From NCBI RefSeq assembly GCF_017939745.1, contig NZ_JAGKQQ010000001.1:7641299-7705298 (forward strand): a stretch of 64,000 nucleotides of DNA, in the 5' to 3' direction. The position numbers were made by a program, and so were the translations under genes. Within the stretch, counting starts at the first letter, position 1. Each line of letters starts with the position of its first letter. Below the pieces are notes generated by a model, which worked only from the letters and a program-made list of their open reading frames with translations, was not told where the DNA came from and did no database searches. Positions 63,813 through 64,000 of this stretch are shown here, one piece after another. This DNA is from Gemmata palustris. Its GTDB lineage: Bacteria; Planctomycetota; Planctomycetia; Gemmatales; Gemmataceae.

Positions 63813-64000
63813 TCAGGTCGCTGATTTGCTGCGCCACTTGGTGAGGAGTTGGCGAACTGCCTCGGCCTGCGGGCTTTCGATCGCGGTGAAGATACTGAGG
63901 GCGAGTTCTGCGAGTCTAACGGCTTCGTCTGATTGACTGAGTCGACACAGCATCAATTTCATGTCAAATGACGAATTTCCTTCGCTGCGTTGGTTTCCCA
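63813..64000 (-). CDS. 3' end of a gene, product unknown (partial)
   Basis: The minus strand is open from the window edge to a TGA at 63815-63813. The visible C-terminus includes MKLMLCRLSQSDEAVRLAEL and ESPQAEAVRQLLTKWRSKSA, a helical Leu-rich end without a recognised family. The start lies beyond the window. Confidence 0.5.
   Translation of the reverse strand, partial: GNQRSEGNSSFDMKLMLCRLSQSDEAVRLAELALSIFTAIESPQAEAVRQLLTKWRSKSAT

Overview
The window reads as chromosomal DNA of a Gemmata-like planctomycete (Gemmataceae). The support is high GC, ECF sigma factors carrying long C-terminal membrane and extracytoplasmic extensions, a TIGR02996-type protein, a TIGR03067-type secreted protein, DUF1080, HEAT-repeat and PASTA-less Ser/Thr kinase genes, many small zinc-ribbon proteins, and a lineage-type family ending in the motifs GNPFRPV and PHVRGCWVVDLVLGK. 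No rRNA gene and no CRISPR array was seen. All names are from reading protein motifs; no database search was run.

Region 1 (1-18.7 kb) is ordinary chromosome: an ABC exporter pair, mogA, an iron alcohol dehydrogenase, two polytopic glycosyltransferase-like proteins, a DUF1080 protein, a SRAP (YedK/HMCES) homologue lacking three catalytic residues, an ABM monooxygenase, a lipoprotein, clpX, a SHOCT-like protein, a TPR-like secreted protein, fabG, a phosphoesterase and an ArsC-like protein. Several long inverted repeats and a heptanucleotide array lie between these genes. Two intergenic regions carry the same paired tandem motif (GTTAGC-N4-GTTAGC).

Region 2 (18.7-29 kb) holds six protein-coding loci, each recognisable but broken by indels: an esterase, an ECF sigma factor, two GNPFRPV-family genes, a nitrilase-type hydrolase and a ~4.5 kb VWA/TPR/secretin-like gene. 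A Cys-rich gene there is also doubtful. Such a cluster is either a patch of poor sequence or a decaying segment.

Region 3 (29-37.3 kb) has a 2-hydroxyacid dehydrogenase, two divergent ECF-sigma fusion genes (one ending in a secretin-N-like domain), an SDR with an N-terminal zinc ribbon, and a TIGR02996 protein.

Region 4 (37.39-58.57 kb) is the main result. A tyrosine integrase (57,173-58,405) sits beside the right copy of a 14-bp direct repeat, gcctggtctcataa. The left copy is at 37,387. The left copy ends the 5' half of a tRNA-like gene and the right copy begins the matching 3' half, so a ~21.2 kb integrative element appears to have split one member of a tandem tRNA-like array (Asp-GTC-like, Met-CAT-like, Ala-TGC-like, Arg-TCG-like). 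These tRNA-like units lack the D-loop GG and the T-loop T55. Inside the element are glgC, a secreted TIGR03067-like protein, YihY, a primary-type sigma factor, an operon of a KaiC-like ATPase with two related sensor kinases and a zinc-ribbon peptide, a stress-type protein, several zinc-ribbon peptides, and a mobile-element core: small HTH proteins, a primase-polymerase/D5-helicase gene carrying an in-frame amber codon and a C-run frameshift, excisionase-like proteins, a zinc-finger protein and the integrase.

Region 5 (58.6-64 kb) returns to chromosome: a HEAT-repeat protein, a membrane Ser/Thr kinase, a zinc-ribbon protein, a GNAT acetyltransferase, an aldo/keto reductase and the 3' end of one more gene.
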